Assembly: GCF_006538705.1 (NCBI RefSeq)
Contig: NZ_BJLP01000007.1
Coordinates: forward strand, 19,106 to 83,105
Length of the DNA: 64,000 nt
Direction of reading: 5' to 3'
Source: Cellulomonas uda
GTDB taxonomy: Bacteria > Actinomycetota > Actinomycetes > Actinomycetales > Cellulomonadaceae
In this document: positions 16,485 through 23,853 of the stretch, in pieces
Layout: the number at the start of each line of letters is the position of its first letter
How positions within the stretch are numbered: position 1 is the stretch's first letter
The notes under the pieces: model-generated
Databases searched by the model: none
Told to the model about the DNA's origin: nothing
The model's input: the letters and a program-made list of their open reading frames with translations, nothing else
Program-made: the position numbers and the translations under genes

Positions 16485-17024
16485 TCAGCCCCGCGACGTG
16501 CCACCCGCGCCGACCGCCTCGACGAGCGCCTCGCCGAACGCCGGCAGGTCGTCGGGCGTCCGGCTGGACACGAGCGGCCCGTCCACGACGACCTGCTCGT
16601 CCACCCACTGCGCGCCCGCGTTCGTCAGGTCGGTGCGCAGCGACGGGTAGCTCGTCATGCGCCGCCCGCGGACCGCGTCCGCCTCGACGAGGACCCACGC
16701 GCCGTGGCAGATCACGCCCACGGGCTTGCCCGCGTCGACGAACTCGCGCACGAACCGGACGGCGTCCTGCGACATCCGCAGGTCGTCCGCGTTGACCACG
16801 CCGCCCGGCAGCACGAGCGCGTCGAAGTCGGCGGCGTCGGCGGTGGCGACCGGGAGGTCGACGTTCTGCTCGTACCCGTTCTTCCCGACGACCGTGACGT
16901 CCGTGGGCGACACGAGCGACGCGCGCGCTCCGGCGTCCGTCAGGGCCGCCCACGGGTGGGTGAGCTCGCTGTCCTCGAAGCCGTCGGTGAGCAGGAAGGC
17001 GACGGTGCGGTCGTCGAGCGACAT
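16485..17024 (-). CDS. DJ-1/PfpI family protein (type 1 glutamine amidotransferase-like)
   Basis: A 179-aa flavodoxin-like protein with the nucleophile elbow VICHGAW (Cys106, His107) and the conserved acidic residue E17 in the DGFEDSELTHP strand. This subgroup (YhbO/PfpI) includes proposed glyoxalase or protein-repair proteins, and the actual activity is debated. The ATG at 17024 follows a GAGGAGG ribosome site. It precedes zur on the same strand. Confidence 0.88.
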   Translation of the reverse strand: MSLDDRTVAFLLTDGFEDSELTHPWAALTDAGARASLVSPTDVTVVGKNGYEQNVDLPVATADAADFDALVLPGGVVNADDLRMSQDAVRFVREFVDAGKPVGVICHGAWVLVEADAVRGRRMTSYPSLRTDLTNAGAQWVDEQVVVDGPLVSSRTPDDLPAFGEALVEAVGAGGTSRG

Positions 17025-17172
17025 GGGGTCCTCCTCGTGGTCGGTCCGGTCAGGCTAGGCACGCCCCGTCCGGGTCGGCACGTCGAGAGGCGACGCCGCG
17101 CGCCACATGCACCCGTCGCGCGCGGTGTGCGCCCGCCGCGCGCGACGTCGCGCCCCGTGCCACGGTGGCGCC

Positions 17173-18006
17173 ATGACGAGCGCGGTGGGGTCGATGTGGG
17201 CGTGGGACAACCCGGTGCCGCAGCAGGACGACGCGCGTGGGCGTGGGTACACGCCGGCCGCACCGGCCCCGCTCGCGGCGTTCGCGGCCACGCGCGGGCT
17301 GGGGCGCGTGCACCTCGCGGCCCCGTGGGCGGCCGACGAGGGGCCCGTCGGGGAGTGGTTCGGCGACGCGGCGCGCGCGCTGCGCGCCGCGGGGGTCGCC
17401 GTGGGTGCGCTCGGCGGCGACCCGGGCTGGCTCGACCAACCCGCGCTCGCCGCGACGTGGGCCGACGCCGCGCTGCGCTCGGCGGGCGGCGCGCTCGACG
17501 CGGTGCAGCTCGACGTCGAGCCGTGGACCCTGCCCGCGTGGCGGACGGACCCGGCCCCGGGCGCGCGGGCGTGGCTCGCCGTGCTCGACGCGACGCGCGC
17601 GGCCGTGGACGTCCCGCTCGGGGCGGACGCGCCGTGGTGGCTCACGACCGTGCCCGCTCCGGACGAGCCGGGCACGCTGCTCGACGCGGTCCTGCGGCGG
17701 GTCGAGCGCGTGGTGGTCGTCGCGTTCGCGGACCACGCGGAGGGCGCCGACGGGATCGTCGCGCTCGCGCGGCCGGCCGTCGCCGCGGCACAGGCGGCGG
17801 GCGTCGCGTGGAGCGTGGGGGTGGAGACGGACACGCCCGAGGTCGCCGGGGGAGCGCAGTTCACGTTCGTCGACGAGGGTGCGGCGGTGCTCGAGCGTGA
17901 GGCGGCGCTCGTGGCGTCGGCGTTCGACGCGCCGGGCTGCGTGTGCGTGGAGCACCACCGCGCGTGGCGGCGACTGCTCGGGCTCGACACCGCGCTCCAG
18001 GACTGA
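17173..18006 (+). CDS. Unidentified protein, TIM-barrel glycosidase-like
   Basis: A 277-aa cytoplasmic protein (no signal peptide) that I cannot place in a named family. Alternating hydrophobic strands and helices (FAATRGLGRVHLAAPW, VAVGALGGDPGWL, LDAVQLDVEPWTL, VPLGADAPWWL, RVVVVAFADHAEG) read like a beta/alpha barrel. VQLDVEP at about residues 115-121 resembles the acidic strand-end motifs of glycoside hydrolases. The opening MWAWDNP is distinctive. The ATG at 17173 was chosen over 17107. It is a single gene between divergent pfpI and a downstream hydrolase. Confidence 0.7.
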   Translation: MTSAVGSMWAWDNPVPQQDDARGRGYTPAAPAPLAAFAATRGLGRVHLAAPWAADEGPVGEWFGDAARALRAAGVAVGALGGDPGWLDQPALAATWADAALRSAGGALDAVQLDVEPWTLPAWRTDPAPGARAWLAVLDATRAAVDVPLGADAPWWLTTVPAPDEPGTLLDAVLRRVERVVVVAFADHAEGADGIVALARPAVAAAQAAGVAWSVGVETDTPEVAGGAQFTFVDEGAAVLEREAALVASAFDAPGCVCVEHHRAWRRLLGLDTALQD

Positions 18007-18094
18007 CCCGGCGCCGATCCGGTGTCGGCTCGGAGCTGACGCCTCGTCGTCCACAACCGGGTGCAGGGACCTCGTCGTCCCGTCGCGTGCGTCC

Positions 18095-18100
18095 TACGGT
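18095..18100 (+). promoter_or_regulatory. Candidate -10 element for the alpha/beta hydrolase gene
   Basis: TACGGT matches the actinobacterial TANNNT -10 pattern and lies 49 bp before the ATG at 18149; no convincing -35 was found. A CCGGGAC/GTCCCGG inverted repeat follows at about 18112-18130 and may be an operator or leader stem. Confidence 0.3.
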
Positions 18101-18148
18101 GGACGCAGGGACCGGGACATCGGCGTCCCGGGGGCGGAGGGAAGGCTC

Positions 18149-18964
18149 ATGACCGCGGGTGAGCTCTGCACGGCTCGGTCGGGCGACGGGACGACGATCG
18201 CGTACGAGCGTTCGGGCGGCGGCCCGCCGCTCGTGATGGTCGGGGGCGCGTTCACCACGCGTGAGGTGTTCCGCCCGCTGGCCGAGCTCCTCGGGGACGT
18301 GTTCACGACCGTGCTCGTGGACCGGCGGGGCCGGGGGGACAGCGGCGACGCGATCGTCCCGCACGAGGCGTTCTCCTACACGGTCGACCGCGAGGTGGAG
18401 GACCTCGAGGCGGTGGTCGCGGCCGAGGGCGGCCGCGCTGCGGTGCTGGGCTTCTCGTCGGGCGCGAACCTCGCGCTGCACGCGGCGGCGGCCGGCCTGC
18501 CCGTCTCGGCTCTCGTGCTGTACGAGGCGCCGTTCTCGCTCGCGGGCCTGCCCGCCGCGGCGCCGGACGTGCCGCGCCGGCTCGCCGGTCTCGTCGCGGA
18601 GGGACACCTGGGCGACGCCGTCGCCACCATGCAGCGCGAGGTCATCGGCCTGCCGTCGGCGATGGTCGAGCAGGCGCGACGGTCACCGGGCTGGCATGCC
18701 CTCGAGGAGCTCGCGCAGACGTGCGTGTACGACGCGACGATCACGGCCGCCCCGAACGTCCCGACCCCCGCGATGCGTGCGCTCGCGGTCCCGACCCTCG
18801 TGGTCTGCGGTGCGCAGACGTGGCCGACGCTGCGCGCGGCGGGCGCGGCGCTCGCGGGCGAGCTGGCGGCCGCCCGGTACGTCGAGGTCCCGGGCGGTGC
18901 GGGGCACGAGATCGCCGCCGAGGCCACCGCAGCGCTCCTGCGCGCCGAGCTCGCCCACGGGTGA
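18149..18964 (+). CDS. Alpha/beta hydrolase
   Basis: A 271-aa cytoplasmic hydrolase. The nucleophile elbow GFSSG (Ser103), an oxyanion-region VGGAFTTREVF, the strand-5 preceding motif VDRRGRGDSGD and the C-terminal catalytic histidine in GGAGHEIAAE are all present. The substrate is unknown; the sequence is of the small-molecule esterase/haloperoxidase-like type. GGAGGGAAGG supports the ATG at 18149. A 20-bp terminator stem follows. Confidence 0.85.
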   Translation: MTAGELCTARSGDGTTIAYERSGGGPPLVMVGGAFTTREVFRPLAELLGDVFTTVLVDRRGRGDSGDAIVPHEAFSYTVDREVEDLEAVVAAEGGRAAVLGFSSGANLALHAAAAGLPVSALVLYEAPFSLAGLPAAAPDVPRRLAGLVAEGHLGDAVATMQREVIGLPSAMVEQARRSPGWHALEELAQTCVYDATITAAPNVPTPAMRALAVPTLVVCGAQTWPTLRAAGAALAGELAAARYVEVPGGAGHEIAAEATAALLRAELAHG

Positions 18965-18990
18965 CGAGCGGGGCTGCCGCGTTCGCCTGA

Positions 18991-19034
18991 GACGCGACGA
19001 GGGCGGGACCGCGTGGTCCCGCCCTCGTCGCGTC
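18991..19034. terminator. Strong bidirectional hairpin between hydrolase and CsbD genes
   Basis: A perfect 20-bp stem (18991-19010 with 19015-19034) with loop GCGT sits between convergent genes, and is likely to end both transcripts. Confidence 0.75.
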
Positions 19035-19075
19035 CTGGTCGCCCGCTGGGAGCGCCCAGGCCTGCTCGGCTGCCG

Positions 19076-19264
19076 TCAGAAGGCGTCCTTGACGTCCTTC
19101 GCGGCGTCCTTCAGGTGGTCACCGGCCTGCTTGACGCCGGCCTCGGCCTGCTCGGCGCGGCCCTCACGCTCGGTGTCCTCGTCGCCCGTGGCCTTGCCGA
19201 GGCCCTCCTTGGCCTTGCCCGCGAGCTCTTCGCCCTGGTGCTTGATCTTGTCGTCGAGACCCAT
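19076..19264 (-). CDS. CsbD-family stress protein
   Basis: A 62-aa very hydrophilic protein rich in Lys, Glu, Asp and Ala (MGLDDKIKHQGEELAGKAKEG...), the standard pattern of CsbD-like general stress proteins. These are abundant under stress but have no known biochemical role. GAGGAAGGA precedes the start. Confidence 0.9.
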   Translation of the reverse strand: MGLDDKIKHQGEELAGKAKEGLGKATGDEDTEREGRAEQAEAGVKQAGDHLKDAAKDVKDAF

Positions 19265-19329
19265 CGCGTCGTCCTTCCTCGTGGTTGTCTCGAACGTAAC
19301 CGCTCGCCGCGTGGGGCGCGCGGCGAGCG

Positions 19330-19557
19330 TCAGACGTCGCGCTCGTCGGGCTCGGTGGCGGACCGCTCGACGAGGTAGGTGCGTCCGTTGGCGTCCTGCA
19401 CCCGCACGAGGGTGCTGCGCAGCTCCTGCTCGCGGGCGTGCTCCTGCTCGGTCGTCGGGCGTGCGGGCTCGCGGCTGTCGCCGACCTGCGCGGGGCCGAG
19501 GAGGTGACGCGCGAGCCAGTCGGTCAACGCGCGACCGGTGCGCGGCGAGCGGGACAT
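19330..19557 (-). CDS. Small hypothetical protein (75 aa)
   Basis: A 75-aa soluble protein (MSRSPRTGRALTDWLARHLL...ATEPDERDV) with no family I recognise. The first 30 residues could form an amphipathic helix (LTDWLARHLLG) and the rest is charged. A good AGGAGG ribosome site precedes the ATG at 19557. Its promoter region contains the twin repeats described at 19580-19608 and is shared with the divergent ohrR. Confidence 0.65.
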   Translation of the reverse strand: MSRSPRTGRALTDWLARHLLGPAQVGDSREPARPTTEQEHAREQELRSTLVRVQDANGRTYLVERSATEPDERDV

Positions 19558-19579
19558 GCGGTGCCTCCTGGCGACGGTG

Positions 19580-19608
19580 ATAAGTGCCCTCACTATAAGT
19601 GCCCTCAC
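19580..19608. repeat. Two 14-bp direct repeats in the ohrR divergent promoter
   Basis: ATAAGTGCCCTCAC occurs at 19580-19593 and again at 19595-19608, a 15-bp period. The intervening bases create TATAGT on the minus strand (19592-19597), a good -10 for the 75-aa gene. These are candidate operator half-sites for the adjacent MarR-family regulator. Confidence 0.6.
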
Positions 19609-19629
19609 GATCGACCTAGGATGACGCGC

Positions 19630-20067
19630 GTGACCGACGACCCTCTCGCGCTCGAGGCGCAGGTGTGCCTCGCGCTGTCCGCCGCCGCCCGTGCGCTCGT
19701 CGGGACCTACCGCACGCTGCTCGAGCCGCTCGGCCTGACGCACCCGCAGTACCTCGCGATGCTCGCGCTGTGGCAGCACGGGCCGATGTCGCTCGCGGGG
19801 CTCGCCGGGCGTCTGCACCTCGAGCCGGCCACCGCGTCGCCGCTCGTGCGCCGGCTCGAGGACCGTGGGCTCGTCGCGCGCCGGACGGACGAGCGGGACG
19901 AGCGCGCGCTGCTCATCGAGCTCACCGACGCGGGTGCCGCGATGCGCGCGCAGGCCGTCGGCGTGCCCGCCGCGATGCTCGACCGGCTGGGGATCGACGT
20001 CGACGAGGCCGCGCGGGTGCGGGACGCCGCGCTGCGCATGCTCGACGCGTGCGAGCGGGCGGTCTGA
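19630..20067 (+). CDS. ohrR: MarR-family regulator, OhrR type (organic peroxide sensor)
   Basis: A 145-aa winged-helix repressor. The N-terminal block EAQVCLALSAAARALVGTY matches OhrR, with the reactive cysteine C13 and the hydrogen-bonding Tyr27 at the same 14-residue spacing as C15/Y29 of Bacillus OhrR; the second tyrosine (Y40) is replaced by His38. The recognition region LHLEPATASPLVRRLEDRGLV and wing RTDERDERALLIEL are typical. No ohr peroxidase gene is nearby. The GTG at 19630 is preferred over the ATG at 19621 because TAGGAT (19617-19622) would serve as -10 and give a leaderless message starting at the GTG. Confidence 0.82.
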   Translation: MTDDPLALEAQVCLALSAAARALVGTYRTLLEPLGLTHPQYLAMLALWQHGPMSLAGLAGRLHLEPATASPLVRRLEDRGLVARRTDERDERALLIELTDAGAAMRAQAVGVPAAMLDRLGIDVDEAARVRDAALRMLDACERAV

Positions 20068-20144
20068 GCGCGCCGTCCGAGCGTGCGTCCGTCGCGTGAC
20101 GTGCCTGGTTGCGCCGATGTCGGCGAAAGTGACAAACTCGCATG

Positions 20145-20156
20145 GCAAACGTTTGC
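20145..20156. promoter_or_regulatory. LacI-type operator upstream of uxaC
   Basis: GCAAACGTTTGC is a perfect 12-bp palindrome with the central CG of LacI-family operators. It is one of three similar sites in the island (see 21691-21706 and 29837-29852) and lies about 50 bp before the uxaC start, where binding would block transcription. Confidence 0.75.
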
Positions 20157-20204
20157 AGCAGAGAGTCGGACGACGAGGTCCGGCCGCGACCGGAAGGAAC
20201 CGCG

Positions 20205-21644
20205 GTGACGCGCCCCGCCCTGACCCTCGACCCCGACCGGGCGCTGCCGGCCGAGCCCACCGTCCGGGCCATCGCGCGCGAGCTGCTCGCCGGCACCCAG
20301 GACCTGCCGCTCGTCTCGATGCACGGCCACGTCGACGTGGACCTGCTCCTGGCCGACGAGCCGTTCCGCGACCCCGCCGAGCTCCTCGTCGTGCCCGACC
20401 ACTACCTGCTGCGACTGCTCGTCTCGCAGGGCGTGAGCCTCGACGCGCTCGGTGTCCCGCGCCGTGACGGCGGCGCCGTCGAGCGTGACCCGCGCGAGAT
20501 CTGGCGGCAGGTCGCCTCGCGCTGGCACGTGCTGCGCGGCACGCCGACGCGGTTCTGGCTCGAGCACGAGCTCGTGGACGTGCTCGGCGTGACGGTGCGC
20601 CCGTCGGCGCAGACTGCCGACGAGACCTACGACCAGATGGCCGAGGCGCTGGCCAAGCCGCAGACCCGGCCGCGTGCCCTGTTCGAGCGGTTCCAGCTCG
20701 AGCTGCTCGCCACGACCGACGACGCGACCGCCCCGCTCGACGCGCACGCCGCGCTCGAGCACGCGGGGCTGCCGGGCCGGGTCGTGCCGACGTTCCGGCC
20801 GGACGCGCTGCTCGACGCCGCGGCGCCCGGGTGGGGGCAGCGCGTCGCGCGGCTCGACGAGCTCACCGGGGTGCGCGTGCGCGACGCGCGCACGCTCGTC
20901 GAAGCGCTCGCGGTCCGCCGCGGCCACTTCGTCGAGCGCGGTGCGCTCGCGACCGACCACGGCATGCGGACGCTGCGGGCGGAGCGCCTCGACGACCACG
21001 AGGCCGACGCGCTCGTCGTCGCCGCGCTGCGTGCCGCCGAGGCCGGGCGCGCGCTCGACGCGCCGCAGGCCGACGCGCTCGCGGGGCACCTGCTGTTCGA
21101 GATGGCGCGGACGTCGTGCGAGGACGGCCTCGTCATGCAGCTGCATCCCGGGGTCCTGCGGGGGTACGACACGCAGGTCGACGCGCTGCGCGGACCGGAC
21201 GTGGGCTACGACATCCCGGTGGCGACCGACTTCGTGCACGGGCTGCGCCCGCTGCTCGAGGCGTTCGGGCACCATCCCCGGTTCCGGCTGGTCGTGTTCA
21301 CGGTCGACGAGGACGCCTACTCGCGTGAGCTCGCACCGCTCGCGGGCGTGTACCCGGCGATGCGGCTCGGAGCGCCGTGGTGGTTCCTCGACACCCCCGA
21401 CTCGATGCGGCGGTTCCGCGAGGCCGTGACGGACACCGCGGGCTTCTACAACACGACGGGCTTCGTGGACGACACGCGCGCGTTCTGCTCGATCCCGGCG
21501 CGGCACGACCTGGCGCGCCGGGTGGACGCGGGGTTCCTCGCGCGGCTCGTCGCGGAGCACCGGCTGGACCTGGACGAGGCGCACGAGACGGCGGTCGACC
21601 TCGCGTACCGGTTGCCGCTCGCGTCGTACCAGCGACCCATCTGA
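20205..21644 (+). CDS. uxaC: Glucuronate/uronate isomerase UxaC
   Basis: A 479-aa cytosolic enzyme converting D-glucuronate to D-fructuronate (and galacturonate to tagaturonate). It belongs to the amidohydrolase superfamily; the first metal-binding histidines are likely H40 and H42 in MHGHVD. VVPDHYLLRLLVSQGVSLDALGV is the UxaC family block, and VFTVDEDAYSRELAPLAGVYPAMRLGAPWWFLD and FYNTTGFVDDTRAF mark the C-terminal half. The GTG at 20205 is preceded by GGAAGGAA; an ATG at 20142 lies inside the operator. It opens the glucuronoxylan island and is probably repressed by the local LacI protein. Confidence 0.93.
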   Translation: MTRPALTLDPDRALPAEPTVRAIARELLAGTQDLPLVSMHGHVDVDLLLADEPFRDPAELLVVPDHYLLRLLVSQGVSLDALGVPRRDGGAVERDPREIWRQVASRWHVLRGTPTRFWLEHELVDVLGVTVRPSAQTADETYDQMAEALAKPQTRPRALFERFQLELLATTDDATAPLDAHAALEHAGLPGRVVPTFRPDALLDAAAPGWGQRVARLDELTGVRVRDARTLVEALAVRRGHFVERGALATDHGMRTLRAERLDDHEADALVVAALRAAEAGRALDAPQADALAGHLLFEMARTSCEDGLVMQLHPGVLRGYDTQVDALRGPDVGYDIPVATDFVHGLRPLLEAFGHHPRFRLVVFTVDEDAYSRELAPLAGVYPAMRLGAPWWFLDTPDSMRRFREAVTDTAGFYNTTGFVDDTRAFCSIPARHDLARRVDAGFLARLVAEHRLDLDEAHETAVDLAYRLPLASYQRPI

Positions 21645-21690
21645 CGCGGTTCGCAGGGTGTACACGCCGCACCCCCTGTGGCAACATGCG

Positions 21691-21706
21691 TGGCAACCGT
21701 TAGCCA
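21691..21706. promoter_or_regulatory. LacI-type operator upstream of the sugar importer operon
   Basis: TGGCAACCGTTAGCCA matches its reverse complement at 12 of 16 positions and shares the GGCAAnCGTT core with the sites at 20145 and 29837. A second TGGCAAC half-site lies 12 bp upstream (21679). It is 98 bp before the first permease gene. Confidence 0.65.
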
Positions 21707-21803
21707 TCCGATTTGCCCCGCACGGTCACGGGACATCGGCGGCACACCGGACGGCGACATCAGGACCTGCCGGCTCACGACGAGGTGAGAGGAGCTTCGC
21801 CCC

Positions 21804-22808
21804 ATGGTCAGCGACACCGCAGGCGCGACGAGCGTCGTGGAGCCGCGCGCGCCGCAGAGGTGGCCGGGCGCACGCTCGCGGCCCCCGCGCCTCGACCGAC
21901 CACCGCGTCGCACGTGGCGCCAGGCGCTCGCCCGCGACTGGCGGCTGTACTCGTTCCTCGTGCTCCCGCTGGTCTTCTTCGCGGTGTTCCGGTACCTGCC
22001 GATCCTCGGCAACGTCGTGGCGTTCCGCCGCTTCCGGCCCGGCTCGAGCATCTTCGGCGACGAGTGGGTCGGCCTGTACTACGTGCGGATGTTCATCCAG
22101 GACCCCGCGTTCTGGTCCGCGTTCTGGAACACGGTGGTCCTCGGCGGCCTCACGCTCGTCGTGGTCTTCCCGCTGCCGGTCGTCCTCGCGCTCATGCTCA
22201 ACGAGCTGCGCTCGCGGCGGTTCAAGCGCGCCGTGCAGACGATCAGCTACCTCCCGCACTTCATGTCGGTCGTCATCGTCGCCGGCATGGTCTTCCAGCT
22301 CACGGCCGCCAAGGGCACGGTCAACCAGGTCATCACGTCGCTCGGCGGGACGGCTGTCGCGTTCTTCCAGGACCCCGACTGGTTCCGCCCCATCTACCTG
22401 ACCTCCGAGGTGTGGCAGACCGTCGGGTGGGGGACGATCCTCTACCTCGCGGCGCTCACGACGATCGACGAGCAGCTCTACGAGGCCGCGCGGATCGACG
22501 GTGCCAACCGGTGGCGCCAGACGTGGCACATCACGCTGCCCGGCATCCGGCCGACGATGATCGTGCTGCTCATCCTCAACATCGGCTCGTTCATGGCGGT
22601 CGGCTTCGAGAAGGTCCTGCTGCTGCAGAACCCGGTGATCTACTCGACGGCCGACGTCATCTCGACCTACCTGTACCGCGTCGGCATCGTCTCGAACAGC
22701 GTCTCCTACGCGACCGCGATCGGGCTGTTCGAGGCGCTGATCGGCCTGACGCTGATCCTGTCGGCCAACGCGATCTCCAAGCGCACGGTGGGGGCCTCGC
22801 TGTGGTGA
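21804..22808 (+). CDS. ABC transporter permease (LplB-like), aldouronate/oligosaccharide uptake
   Basis: A 334-aa integral membrane permease of the CUT1-related LplB group. There is a long basic cytoplasmic N-terminus, then six helices starting at LYSFLVLPLVFFAVFRYL. The EAA loop reads YEAARIDGANRWRQTWHITLPG, which docks the ATPase. GAGAGGAG lies upstream of the ATG. It overlaps the second permease gene (GTGA). No ATP-binding gene is in the operon, so a shared MsmK/MsiK-type ATPase encoded elsewhere is probably used. Substrate assignment to aldouronic acids rests on the flanking AguA, UxaC and ManD genes. Confidence 0.9.
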   Translation: MVSDTAGATSVVEPRAPQRWPGARSRPPRLDRPPRRTWRQALARDWRLYSFLVLPLVFFAVFRYLPILGNVVAFRRFRPGSSIFGDEWVGLYYVRMFIQDPAFWSAFWNTVVLGGLTLVVVFPLPVVLALMLNELRSRRFKRAVQTISYLPHFMSVVIVAGMVFQLTAAKGTVNQVITSLGGTAVAFFQDPDWFRPIYLTSEVWQTVGWGTILYLAALTTIDEQLYEAARIDGANRWRQTWHITLPGIRPTMIVLLILNIGSFMAVGFEKVLLLQNPVIYSTADVISTYLYRVGIVSNSVSYATAIGLFEALIGLTLILSANAISKRTVGASLW

Positions 22809-23746
22809 GCGACGTGACGACGAGGAAGGTCGACCTCGGCCGGCCGCGCGCGCGGGTGCCGCGCGGGGTACGCCCGCGCGACGGGGCGGGCTACACCGCG
22901 TTCCGCGTCGCGAACGCGGCGCTGCTGCTCGTGATGTGCGCGCTCGTGCTGTACCCGTTCGTCAACATCGTGGCGCAGGCGTTCAGCTCCGAGGGCTACA
23001 TCAACTCGGGCCAGGTCAACCTGGTGCCGCGCGGGTTCAACCTCACGACGTTCCAGGTCGTGATGTCGGACGACATGTTCTGGGTCAACTACAAGAACAC
23101 GGTCGTGTACACGGTCGTCGGCACCGCGATCGCGATGGCCCTCACCACCACGTACGCGTACGCGTTGTCGAAGAAGCACCTCAAGGGCCGCACGTTCTTC
23201 ATCGGCGTCGCGGTGCTCACGATGTTCTTCAACGGCGGCCTGGTGCCGAACTACGTGCTCATCAACACGCTCGGGTTCAAGGACACCATCTGGGCGATCG
23301 TGCTGCCGAACGCGATCAGCGTGTTCAACCTGCTCGTCATGAAGTCGTTCTTCGAGAACTTCCCCGACGAGCTCGAGGAGGCCGCCGCGATCGACGGCAT
23401 GTCGACGTACGGCATCTTCTTCCGGATCGTGATCCCGCTGTCCAAGGCCGTGCTCGCCACGATGGTGCTGTTCTACGCCGTGGCGTTCTGGAACAGCTGG
23501 TTCTCCGCCTACCTGTACATGACGGACCCGCACAACTACCCGGTGACGGTGTACCTGCGCAACCTCATGGCGGGCGTGACGTCGGGGACCACGGTGGCCG
23601 GCGGGAGCCTCGACAACACGACCCAGATCGCCTCCAACGTGCAGTCCGTGACGATGCTGCTCACGGTCCTGCCGATCGTGTGCCTCTACCCGTTCATCCA
23701 GAGGTACTTCGTGTCGGGCGTGATGCTCGGCGCGGTCAAGCAATGA
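22805..23746 (+). CDS. ABC transporter permease (YtcP-like), aldouronate/oligosaccharide uptake
   Basis: A 313-aa partner permease of the YtcP group with six transmembrane helices. The EAA loop reads LEEAAAIDGMSTYGIFFRIVIP. The C-terminus LYPFIQRYFVSGVMLGAVKQ is diagnostic of the YtcP/LplC subfamily. The GTG at 22805 overlaps the previous TGA. A strong hairpin separates it from the binding-protein gene. Confidence 0.92.
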   Translation: MSDVTTRKVDLGRPRARVPRGVRPRDGAGYTAFRVANAALLLVMCALVLYPFVNIVAQAFSSEGYINSGQVNLVPRGFNLTTFQVVMSDDMFWVNYKNTVVYTVVGTAIAMALTTTYAYALSKKHLKGRTFFIGVAVLTMFFNGGLVPNYVLINTLGFKDTIWAIVLPNAISVFNLLVMKSFFENFPDELEEAAAIDGMSTYGIFFRIVIPLSKAVLATMVLFYAVAFWNSWFSAYLYMTDPHNYPVTVYLRNLMAGVTSGTTVAGGSLDNTTQIASNVQSVTMLLTVLPIVCLYPFIQRYFVSGVMLGAVKQ

Positions 23747-23751
23747 CGAGC

Positions 23752-23786
23752 GGGCGCACGCCGGGCCGTGAACCCGGCGTGCGCCC
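23752..23786 (+). other. Intercistronic hairpin between permease and binding-protein genes
   Basis: A perfect 14-bp stem (GGGCGCACGCCGGG, 23752-23765, with 23773-23786) and 7-nt loop, without a T-run, starts six bases after the permease stop. In many sugar-importer operons such stems stabilise or process the mRNA so that the binding protein is made in excess. Partial termination is an alternative. Confidence 0.6.
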
Positions 23787-23853
23787 TATCGACCCCGTTC
23801 GCATTCCCAGCACCGAGCAGGACGACGAAGTTCCACCGGAGAAGGAGAAGGTC

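Noticed and set aside
20142..20204. Upstream ATG for uxaC
   Set aside because: It lies inside the LacI-type operator and lacks a ribosome site; the GTG at 20205 has GGAAGGAA upstream.
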